From Thermogutta sp. (lineage in GTDB: Bacteria; Planctomycetota; Planctomycetia; Pirellulales; Thermoguttaceae), in the NCBI GenBank assembly GCA_012798155.1, contig JAAZNR010000747.1, forward strand, positions 1-7,463: DNA of 7,463 bases, given 5' to 3'. This document shows, one piece after another, positions 1-6,410 of this stretch (position 1 is the stretch's first letter; the number at the start of each line of letters is the position of its first letter). Both the position numbers and the translations under genes were made by a program. The notes below the pieces were generated by a model. The model was given only the letters and a program-made list of their open reading frames with translations, was not told the DNA's origin and made no database searches.

Positions 1-220
1 CGAGCCGGCCGTGGAACACGAGCGGGGAGGGCCATTGTTCGCCGGGTCTGGATTCGCTTGTTCGCGGGGTCTGGATTCGCTTGTTCGCGGGGTCTGGATT
101 CGCTACCGTAACCACTGGAGGCGGATAACGACTCGAGGCGGACTCGACGCGCGGCCGCGGCGTGGTCGGCTGCGTTCGCTTCCGCGAGTTCCCCCCTGCA
201 ATGCCGGAAGGATGTGAGCC
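1..220. other. Intergenic leader of the large exported protein gene
   Basis: I see no convincing gene in these bases. Bases 10-20 can form a small hairpin (CGTG, loop GAA, CACG). The 23-bp triple repeat follows. Between 104 and 220 I found no good -35/-10 pair. A purine-rich GGAAGGA at about 207-213 lies seven bases before the ATG at 221 and is the likely ribosome site. Confidence 0.6.
35..103. repeat. 23-bp tandem repeat, three copies
   Basis: Three head-to-tail copies of a 23-base unit lie at 35-57, 58-80 and 81-103. The unit begins TTGTTCGCGGGGTCTGGATT and ends CGC. Copies 2 and 3 are identical and copy 1 differs at one base (C for G at 43). The array ends 117 bases before the ATG of the large exported protein. 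Because 23 is not a multiple of three, an ORF through it would shift frame with each copy, so it is probably not coding. It could be slipped-strand expansion in an intergenic spacer or a repeated protein-binding site; nothing in the sequence decides between these. Confidence 0.95.
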
Positions 221-3200
221 ATGAATCGCTTGCTACCTTGGGCCGTTGTCACGGCGATCTCGGCGGGCTGGGTCGGCGTCGCCGCCGCGGCGGAGTCCGC
301 TCCCCCCAAGCCCTGGCAGCAGCTCTATCAAGGCGAGGATGCCGCCGGCGCGAACGTCCTCGGACTGTGGCAGTTCCTGCCGGGGAAAGAGACGCTGGAC
401 GGCAGCGGACGCGGGCACGAGTTGCAGCTCCGCGGCGAGTCCCGATTCGTCCCCGGCGGCCTCTTCGGTAACTGCTTGGAGAGCTTTCGGGGGGGACCCG
501 ATCACGACGTTCCGCACGGCGCCGTGGTCAAGAACGCCCCCGACCTGTCGCCGCAGGGCGCCTTCACGTTGGAAATGTGGATCAAGCCCAAGCCGGAGTT
601 GGCCGAGTGCGGCACCGCCTTTCTGCTGGACAAGAAGTACTATCCGTACCCCAAGGACTTGCCGCAGGCCAATCACGACTACTGTTTGTATCTGCGGCGG
701 ACAGGTTCGGGGAGATACCGCCTGACGGCCTTCCTCGGATACGGCCGCGATTCGGCGGAATACGCATCCCGGGAGATCGCTCTGGTTCCCGGCGAGTGGA
801 CGCACGTGGCCTTCAGCTATGACGGCGAGGGTCTGGGGCGGTTCTTCGTCAACGGCGAGCCGTGCGGCCGCGTCGTTCACAAGGATCGCGGGCCGATCTC
901 CCCCGGCGACTACGACCTCGTCATCGGCGACCGCTACGGCTCGATTCACGCCGGCTTTCCCGGTTGGATCGACCAGGTGCGGATCGTCGGCGGAATCCCC
1001 CCCTGCTTTGCGGGCGGACTGGAGATCGCGCTCGCTCCGCTGAGCCGCACCGCCTTTCTGCGGATGGAAGCGGACGCCGCGGTCGAGCTTCTCGCCGTCA
1101 ACGACGCTCCCGAGGAGGCCCAAGCAGTAGCGGTTACCTGGGATTTGGCGGGGATCAGCGGCTCGAGAACGATCGCCGCCCTGCCGCGGCGGGGCGAGAC
1201 GCGGATCGCGATTCCCGTCGATACCCGATTGCGGCCGGACCGCTATCCTTTGCGGGTGACGATCTCGGCCATGGCGGGCGACCGGCGGGTCGAGGCCGCG
1301 CAAGAGTTCGAAGTCGCCGTCGTCGCCCGATCGCTGCCCGACACGATGCCGGTCGTCATGTGGGGGACGGGCGATCTGGATCGGCTGCAAGAGATCGGCT
1401 TCACCCATCAGTTGATGTCCGCGGCGGACTACGATCGGATCTGGCGGGCGGGCCGACCGACCTCGCCCCTGGACGAGGCCGCCCTGGCAGCCCGCGCGGC
1501 GGAGTTGAATGAGTATCTGGCGCGAGGCGTGGGGGCCGTCGCCACCCTCTCCCCGGCGGCCTGGATCGTTCGGGATCCGGATCGCGGGGCGCCCTTCCAA
1601 CGCGTCAACCGCAACGGCGAACCGTACAAGGTTGCCAATCCCTGTGGGCTGTTCCCGGAGGTATCGCGGTTCTGTTACCACGTGGGCGCATCGGTGGGCG
1701 ACGCCTTCGGCCGATTCCCGGCCTTGCAGGCGGCCTTGATCGACACCGAGGTCCGGGACGCCACGAATCTCTGCTTCCACGAGCACGACCGGGCGGCCTT
1801 TCGCGCTTTCGCCGGCTACGACATTCCCGAGCGGGCGGCGAGCAAATGGGGCCTCAACTATGCCTCCCTGCCCGACTTTCCCGCCGATCGCGCCCTGCCC
1901 GACGACGATCCCCTGCTGACCTACTATCGCTGGTTCTGGAAAGACGGGGACGGCTGGAACGCCTTGCACTCCGCCGTGCACCGCGGTTTGAAGGAGCACG
2001 GACGCAAGGATTGGTGGACGTTCTTCGACCCGGCCGTCCGGGCGCCGAGCGTCTGGGGCAGCGGGGGCGAAACCGACGTCATCTCCCAGTGGACCTACAG
2101 CTATCCCGATCCCATCAAGATCGGCCAAGCCGCCGACGAACTGTTCGCCATGGCCGGGGGCCGGCCGGGACAACAGGTCATGAAGATGACCCAGATCATC
2201 TGGTATCGCTCGCAGACCGCGCCCGAGTTGCCCCAGGACGAATCCCGACGCGCCGAGTGGGAGAAACGAATCCCCGACGCGCGATTCATCACCATTTCGC
2301 CGGACCACCTCCGCGAGGCCTTCTGGTCGAAAATCTCCCGTCCCGTCCGGGGAATCATGTACCACGGCTGGGGTTCCCTGGTGGAAGCCGATCACGGGGC
2401 GTACCGCCATACGCATCCGCAAACCAAGGAGGTCCTCGCGGAATTGATCCGCGACGTGGTCCGTCCCCTGGGGCCGACTTTGCTGCAAGTCCCCGATGCC
2501 CCCGCCGACGTGGCGATCCTGGAGAGCTTCACGTCGCAAATGTTCGCCGGGCGAGGAACCTACGGCTGGGGAAAGTCCTGGGAGGCCGACGTGCACTTGA
2601 TTTTGCAATGGGCCCATCTGCAACCCAAGGTGATCTTCGAGGAAACCCTGCTCCGCGACGGCTTGGACGGATGCAAAGTCCTGGTGCTGCCCGCCTGCGA
2701 CGTCTTGCCGCGGTCGGTGGTGGAGAGGATTCGTGCCTTCCAAGCGGCGGGCGGCATCGTCGTCGGCGATGAGTTCTTGGCCCCCGCCTTGCAAGCGGAC
2801 GTCGTCCTTAACGTCTATCGCCGCACGGGGGCCGCGGACCGCGACAAGGCCGAGTTGCAGGCCCTTTCGCGACGCCTCCGCGAATCCCTGGATTCCCGCT
2901 ATAGCCCTCGCGTAAATGCCTCGGAGCCGGACGCGGTGGTCCGCTTGCGGCAGTACGGGGCCGCGTTTTACGTCTTCGTACTCAACGACCGCCGCACGTT
3001 CGGCGACTACGTGGGACACCACGGCAAGGTCATGGAAGTGGGGCTGCCCCTCCAGGCCGAAATCACCCTCCAGGTTCCGGCGGGGACCGTTTACGATCCT
3101 CTGGCACGAAGCAGGGCAATTGCGACGAGCGACGGCGGGGGACTTCGCCTGCCTGTGGAGCTGGGCCCCGGCGAGGGGAGGCTCTTCATCGTGCTCCCCC

Positions 3201-3502
3201 GGCCCATTGCCGCGATCCGGTGCGAGGCGCCCGCCGAGGCCCGCTGCGGCGAGACGATCGATTGCGCGGTCCGCATCGTGGACGCCGACGGCGAGACGGT
3301 CCCGGCGGTCTTGCCCGTCGAATTCCTCCTCACCGATCCGCAAGGGCGCCGCGCGGAGCCGAGCGGTTATTACGCCGCCAAGGACGGGGTGTTGAACGTC
3401 CGCTTCGATTCGGCCCCCAATGACGAGCCGGGCGAGTGGACGTTATCCGTCCGGGAATTGGCGGGCGGGACGGCCGCGAAACGCACCCTGCGGCTGCAAT
3501 GA
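221..3502 (+). CDS. Exported multidomain LamG / glycoside-hydrolase-like protein
   Basis: This 1093-aa protein is probably exported and acts on, or binds, a polysaccharide. Residues 1-24 form a signal peptide: MNR, a hydrophobic stretch, then AAAA with likely cleavage before E25. Residues about 47-255 read as a LamG-type jelly roll, with FTLEMWIKP, then WTHVAFSYDG and FFVNGEP, closing with WIDQVRIVGG. Residues about 270-370 look like a beta-sandwich linker. Residues about 375-800 resemble a TIM-barrel hydrolase core rich in W, Y and D. E510 in LIDTEVRD sits where an acid/base Glu might be, but I cannot assign catalysis. Residues about 815-850 (CKVLVLPACDVLP, then AAGGIVVGDE) match the GATase-like trimerisation fold seen in GH42-type enzymes. 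Residues about 994-1090 look Ig-like. The ATG has GGAAGGA seven bases upstream. A non-catalytic binding protein is the main alternative. The domain layout is an inference from residue patterns. Confidence 0.85.
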   Translation: MNRLLPWAVVTAISAGWVGVAAAAESAPPKPWQQLYQGEDAAGANVLGLWQFLPGKETLDGSGRGHELQLRGESRFVPGGLFGNCLESFRGGPDHDVPHGAVVKNAPDLSPQGAFTLEMWIKPKPELAECGTAFLLDKKYYPYPKDLPQANHDYCLYLRRTGSGRYRLTAFLGYGRDSAEYASREIALVPGEWTHVAFSYDGEGLGRFFVNGEPCGRVVHKDRGPISPGDYDLVIGDRYGSIHAGFPGWIDQVRIVGGIPPCFAGGLEIALAPLSRTAFLRMEADAAVELLAVNDAPEEAQAVAVTWDLAGISGSRTIAALPRRGETRIAIPVDTRLRPDRYPLRVTISAMAGDRRVEAAQEFEVAVVARSLPDTMPVVMWGTGDLDRLQEIGFTHQLMSAADYDRIWRAGRPTSPLDEAALAARAAELNEYLARGVGAVATLSPAAWIVRDPDRGAPFQRVNRNGEPYKVANPCGLFPEVSRFCYHVGASVGDAFGRFPALQAALIDTEVRDATNLCFHEHDRAAFRAFAGYDIPERAASKWGLNYASLPDFPADRALPDDDPLLTYYRWFWKDGDGWNALHSAVHRGLKEHGRKDWWTFFDPAVRAPSVWGSGGETDVISQWTYSYPDPIKIGQAADELFAMAGGRPGQQVMKMTQIIWYRSQTAPELPQDESRRAEWEKRIPDARFITISPDHLREAFWSKISRPVRGIMYHGWGSLVEADHGAYRHTHPQTKEVLAELIRDVVRPLGPTLLQVPDAPADVAILESFTSQMFAGRGTYGWGKSWEADVHLILQWAHLQPKVIFEETLLRDGLDGCKVLVLPACDVLPRSVVERIRAFQAAGGIVVGDEFLAPALQADVVLNVYRRTGAADRDKAELQALSRRLRESLDSRYSPRVNASEPDAVVRLRQYGAAFYVFVLNDRRTFGDYVGHHGKVMEVGLPLQAEITLQVPAGTVYDPLARSRAIATSDGGGLRLPVELGPGEGRLFIVLPRPIAAIRCEAPAEARCGETIDCAVRIVDADGETVPAVLPVEFLLTDPQGRRAEPSGYYAAKDGVLNVRFDSAPNDEPGEWTLSVRELAGGTAAKRTLRLQ

Positions 3503-3512
3503 CGCGATCCTT

Positions 3513-3530
3513 TCCGGCGGGAATGCCGGG
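3513..3530 (+). other. Weak hairpin between two genes
   Basis: CCGGC at 3514-3518 pairs with GCCGG at 3525-3529 around a six-base loop, 12 bases past the stop of the large gene. No T tract follows, so it is a poor intrinsic terminator and read-through into the small membrane protein gene is plausible. Confidence 0.4.
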
Positions 3531-3571
3531 CGATGTCCCCTTGGAGAATCCGAGCGAGCGAGGAGCCGACC

Positions 3572-3838
3572 ATGGGCCTCCTTGAGAAATGGAATCCGAA
3601 AGCCACGTGGAGGTCGGTTCTCCGCGCGGCAGTGTTCAACATGGGCGTCGGGGCCGCGTTTTTCTTTCTTTTTTTCAAGCCCGAGTGGCGTGAGGCATGG
3701 CCCATCACCTTGCCGCCTTGGTTGCTACTCAGCGCTTTGGTGGGAGGACTGATCGAATGGCAGGTCCCGCCCGACGACTATGACCCGCCTCCGCCGCGCG
3801 GACCATCCGACCCGTCGGCAACGGATCCGCCGGCGTAA
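3572..3838 (+). CDS. Small two-helix membrane protein, unknown function
   Basis: This 88-aa protein has no family that I recognise. The frame opens at 3533, but the ATG at 3572 is preferred because GAGGAG at 3560-3565 sits six bases upstream and the protein then starts MGLLEKWNPKATWRS. Residues about 17-36 (VLRAAVFNMGVGAAFFFLFF) and about 45-62 (LPPWLLLSALVGGLIEW) are two hydrophobic segments joined by a short charged turn, FKPEWREAW. This suggests a helical hairpin in the inner membrane. The tail from about residue 65 is acidic and proline-rich (PPDDYDPPPPRGP). It starts 69 bases after the large exported protein gene on the same strand, so the two may be co-transcribed. Nothing ties it to a specific process. 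Confidence 0.72.
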   Translation: MGLLEKWNPKATWRSVLRAAVFNMGVGAAFFFLFFKPEWREAWPITLPPWLLLSALVGGLIEWQVPPDDYDPPPPRGPSDPSATDPPA

Positions 3839-3843
3839 CCATT

Positions 3844-3862
3844 GTTTGTGTGGAACACAAAC
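3844..3862 (+). terminator. Perfect hairpin just past the small gene, possible terminator
   Basis: GTTTGTGT at 3844-3851 pairs perfectly with ACACAAAC at 3855-3862 around the loop GGA. It begins five bases after the TAA stop at 3836-3838. The stem is AT-rich for this genome and no T tract follows, so it is not a textbook intrinsic terminator. Its position and the adjoining second hairpin favour a role in ending the transcript or protecting its 3' end. Confidence 0.5.
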
Positions 3863-3867
3863 CCGAG

Positions 3868-3887
3868 CCGCCGGCGCAAGCCGGCGG
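3868..3887. repeat. GC-rich perfect hairpin with GCAA loop
   Basis: CCGCCGGC at 3868-3875 pairs with GCCGGCGG at 3880-3887 around a GCAA tetraloop, which belongs to the stable GNRA class. It lies five bases after the preceding hairpin. From memory, such CCGGCGCAAGCCGG elements recur between genes in planctomycete genomes, which would make it a dispersed repeat as well as a possible terminator partner; I cannot verify this here. Confidence 0.6.
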
Positions 3888-3955
3888 GTGGAAGCAGCTA
3901 ATCATGGGATCAGTCCCCCGCACTACCGGACAAGCCGGCAGTGGCACCCATGCGT

Positions 3956-3984
3956 CTGGGGGCTTCGCTCCGCTACGACCCCAG
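3956..3984. repeat. Inverted repeat around a GC-rich loop
   Basis: CTGGGG at 3956-3961 pairs with CCCCAG at 3979-3984 with 17 bases between (GGCTTCGCTCCGCTACGA and neighbours). It runs directly into the 20-bp tandem repeat, the first copy of which starts at 3981. The combination looks like one composite intergenic element. Confidence 0.5.
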
Positions 3985-4050
3985 CCACCCGAAGCCGAAC
4001 CCAGCCACCCGAAGCCGAACCCAGCCACCCCAAGCCGACCCCAGCCACCC
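3981..4050. repeat. 20-bp tandem repeat, about 3.5 copies
   Basis: The unit CCAGCCACCCGAAGCCGAAC occurs at 3981-4000 and identically at 4001-4020. A third copy with two changes is at 4021-4040 and a half copy, CCAGCCACCC, is at 4041-4050. It lies in a gene-free stretch. Short frames cross it on both strands and read as proline-rich peptides (SHPKPNPA type) or glycine/tryptophan-rich ones, which is simply the repeat translated. Confidence 0.93.
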
Positions 4051-4463
4051 GGCCCGCGCCTTTTCCATTGCGCACTTCCCACCTGCCGAAACAAGATCAA
4101 CCGCGCAATCGGCCACCCAGAGTTCTGCAAAACCCCTCGCCGGGGGTAATTGACAAGGGCGATCCGCCTGTTTACGACCAAAGCCATCGGCCCGTCGCAT
4201 GACTGCCGTTGCCCTGCCGCCGAGGGGTTCGGCCGGGACACCATACGGCAAAAACCCGTGAACGGTTACTTGGAAGGGGCCGGTCCTCCGGTTGCCGCGG
4301 CCTGCGACATTTCCGGAAGAGTCGGTCTACGGAATCCAAGAGTCCCAACGTTTGGTATGAGGTGAACAACCGCTTTAGCTTGTGTGTGAGGTAAACTTAC
4401 GGCAGGGCCAGGGGAGGATGTGACGGGAACGACAGGTTGGAACTGCGAACTGCAGAGGGGTGC
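4051..4463. other. Intergenic stretch upstream of the ATPase operon
   Basis: I see no convincing gene here. Short frames exist but lack ribosome sites and protein-like composition. ACCCC at 4132-4136 can pair with GGGGT at 4143-4147. AACCCCTCG at 4131-4139 is the exact reverse complement of CGAGGGGTT at 4221-4229, so the possible promoter below is bracketed by a 9-base inverted repeat. Base composition is less GC-rich toward the right end. Confidence 0.55.
4150..4178 (+). promoter_or_regulatory. Possible promoter of the ATPase operon
   Basis: TTGACA at 4150-4155 is a perfect -35 hexamer. Seventeen bases later TACGAC at 4173-4178 matches TATAAT at only three positions. If real, it would leave a leader of roughly 280 bases before the ATG at 4464. 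The weak -10 and long leader keep this tentative, and planctomycete promoters may not follow the sigma-70 consensus closely. Confidence 0.25.
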
Positions 4464-6410
4464 ATGGCATTCTGGATCTTTGAAAAACTGGCAGGTGGTG
4501 CCGTTCGTCGGGATCCGAGCGAGATTCACCTGTTCAGGACCGCACAGGCGGATGAGGGCGAGTACGCTGGGACGGATACTCTCGTCAGAGAAATCTTCCA
4601 GAACTCGATGGATGCTTCAACCGGGCAAGGACCGGTTCGAATCCGGTTGGCACTCCATTCTCCGGGTGACCTACTACCGAGAGCTCGACTGTCGCATTAC
4701 TTCCGCCGCCTGGAGCCGGCGTTGAAGCATTGGGAGATCGGCTTTGATCGCGACGGCGTACCTCAGCTTCAGGAGGGCTTTCTCGTCTGCGAGGACTTCG
4801 GGACGCGAGGACTTGGCGGCGATCCGCTCCTGGCGAGAGATCCTGATCCCGCCGGCAACGAGCGGGAAGACTTCTTCTGGTTCTGGAGGAACATCGGTCG
4901 GAGCGGGAAGACCGGCGATGACTTGGGCCGATGGGGACTGGGCAAGACCGTCTATCGTGCCGCCAGCCAAGTCGGTTGCATGTTCGGCCTGACCGTCCGG
5001 GCTGATGATCGCCGTCAACTTCTGATGGGGCAGGCGGTCCTTCGCATCCATGAGTGGGAAGGTCAGGAGTATGTCCCCGAAGGCTATTGGTGTGGTGGCG
5101 TCGAAGAACGCACGGGTCTCCCGTTACCCATCGAGGAAGCCTCCGAACTCGATCAGTTCCGACGCGAATGGAAGCTCAGTCGGTCCCCTGATGAGCCTGG
5201 GCTTTCCGTGGTCGTGCCGTACGCGGCCCCGGAACTGAAAGGGACCCACCTTCTCCAGGCGATCTGCGTCCATTTCTTCCTGCCGATCCTGCGTGGAGAA
5301 CTGATTGTTGATCTTGTCACTCCGGATACTGGGGAGGTTCGACTCGATCAGAAGTCTCTGGAAGAGCGGAGCCGCAGCGTCAAGTGGGATGGTCCCAAAC
5401 GGAGCAAGCGGCACGTTGCCCCGCCGATCGACTTTGTGAAGCGGTGCCTGCCAGTCCAGTCTCAAGCGGTCCCTACAAAGCTGCTGGGCCAAACCAAACT
5501 GCCGGAGCTGAGTTCGGAGGCCTTCGAGCCCCAGACGCTGGAGAAGCTGCGGAATCAGTTTGCGTCGGAAAAGCTGACGGCGATCAAGGTGCAGATGGCC
5601 CTGCCTCGTCGTCAGGGGCCGGATGAAGTGGGTGAACTGCATGTCTTTCTTCGGCGACAGCCTGATGGTGAGCGGGCGGATACCTATTACGTCCGCGAGG
5701 GGATGACGATCACCAAACTGAACTCTCGGGCGGGTCTCCGCGGCGTCCGCGCGCTGGTGATCGTCGAGAAAGGGCCGTTGGCCTCTCTCCTGGGCGATTC
5801 AGAAGGCCCGGCACACGAAGATTGGGATACGTCGGAGGACCGTCCCGATCGGACCTGGACCAAATGGAAAGGGCGGGTGAAGTTCTGTCGCAGGATCGTT
5901 GATGATCTGACGGAGTTGCTGACGACGCCGACAACCAAGGCGGACTTCGACCTCCTGAGTGACTTTTTCTCGATCGAGAAGACGCGGGCTCCTCAACGAT
6001 CTCGGATGCCCCACCCGGAAGGGAACGGTCGGCCGAAGTTTGGCGACATTCCAGCCAAACCGCGATGGTATCGTCTGGATGGCCGTCGTGCGGGCTTTCG
6101 GATCGCCCACAACGCTGGGCAGCCCTTGCCGAAGAACCCCAGGCTTCGTGTCTCGGTTGCCTATGACCTCCCTTCAGGGAACCCCATCAAAAAGTGGAGT
6201 CCGTTTGACTTCGAGTTCGGCAAAAGCCCCCAGTTGAAGCTTTCGGGGAAGAGCATCAAGGCGACGGCTCAAGCCGGAAATATCTTGCTCCTGACTGTGG
6301 AAGGCGAAAGGTTTTCGTTTGTGGCCGATGGCTTCGATGAACATCGAGACCTCTTGGTCCGGATTGATGAACTGACGTCGGACGACGCTGTTGAGGAGGT
6401 CGAATCGTGA
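4464..6410 (+). CDS. GHKL-fold ATPase, first gene of a candidate defence operon
   Basis: This 648-aa protein binds and probably hydrolyses ATP through a Bergerat (GHKL) fold. The N box is VREIFQNSMDA, residues 41-51, with E43 as likely general base and N47 as Mg ligand. The G1 box is EDFGTRG, residues 110-116. The ATP lid is GRWGLGK, residues 155-161. A conserved-looking GPLASLLGDSEGPAHEDW follows at 437-454. From about 530 the protein turns beta-rich and ends with FDEHRDLLVRIDEL. It lacks the MutL DQHA-type nuclease motif and has no histidine-kinase phosphoacceptor region or membrane helix, so it is closer to the MutL/MORC/Hsp90 side than to sensor kinases. I prefer ATG 4464 (AGAGGGG just upstream, protein starts MAFWIF) over TTG 4437, which adds nine residues. 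Its stop overlaps the next start by four bases. MutL/MORC-type ATPases are known from restriction-modification-like operons (Iyer, Abhiman and Aravind), and by inference this one may regulate or drive a partner nuclease or helicase. Confidence 0.88.
   Translation: MAFWIFEKLAGGAVRRDPSEIHLFRTAQADEGEYAGTDTLVREIFQNSMDASTGQGPVRIRLALHSPGDLLPRARLSHYFRRLEPALKHWEIGFDRDGVPQLQEGFLVCEDFGTRGLGGDPLLARDPDPAGNEREDFFWFWRNIGRSGKTGDDLGRWGLGKTVYRAASQVGCMFGLTVRADDRRQLLMGQAVLRIHEWEGQEYVPEGYWCGGVEERTGLPLPIEEASELDQFRREWKLSRSPDEPGLSVVVPYAAPELKGTHLLQAICVHFFLPILRGELIVDLVTPDTGEVRLDQKSLEERSRSVKWDGPKRSKRHVAPPIDFVKRCLPVQSQAVPTKLLGQTKLPELSSEAFEPQTLEKLRNQFASEKLTAIKVQMALPRRQGPDEVGELHVFLRRQPDGERADTYYVREGMTITKLNSRAGLRGVRALVIVEKGPLASLLGDSEGPAHEDWDTSEDRPDRTWTKWKGRVKFCRRIVDDLTELLTTPTTKADFDLLSDFFSIEKTRAPQRSRMPHPEGNGRPKFGDIPAKPRWYRLDGRRAGFRIAHNAGQPLPKNPRLRVSVAYDLPSGNPIKKWSPFDFEFGKSPQLKLSGKSIKATAQAGNILLLTVEGERFSFVADGFDEHRDLLVRIDELTSDDAVEEVES
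6393..6400 (+). promoter_or_regulatory. Strong ribosome site that fixes a GTG start
   Basis: GAGGAGGT lies six bases before the GTG at 6407, inside the end of the ATPase gene. It is a near-perfect Shine-Dalgarno sequence and decides for this GTG even though its start overlaps the ATPase stop (GTGA). Confidence 0.8.

Noticed and set aside
233..3343. A 1036-residue open frame on the minus strand opposite the large exported protein gene
   Set aside because: It mirrors the codon periodicity of a GC-rich gene. The plus-strand frame has a signal peptide, recognisable domains and a ribosome site, while the minus translation has a low-complexity, R/G/P/Q-rich composition with no domain.
3960..4050. 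Tandem repeat as a possible CRISPR array
   Set aside because: The 20-base units are directly adjacent with no unique spacers, and no cas genes are visible.
3780..4202. Plus-strand proline-rich frames across the tandem repeat
   Set aside because: They overlap the small membrane gene out of frame or lack a ribosome site, and the SHPKPNPA pattern is again the DNA repeat read as codons.
3729..4251. Overlapping minus-strand frames with GW/GF-rich repeats over the spacer
   Set aside because: The repeats WLGSA/GFGFGW are the translated 20-bp DNA repeat. There is no ribosome site and no protein-like remainder.
4150..4365. A 71-residue plus-strand frame upstream of the ATPase
   Set aside because: No ribosome site, no domain and composition typical of random sequence. 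It overlaps the possible promoter.
4578..4946. The ATPase as a two-component histidine kinase
   Set aside because: There is no phosphoacceptor H-box helix, no membrane segment and no response regulator nearby. The N box and lid resemble MutL/MORC/Hsp90-type proteins more.
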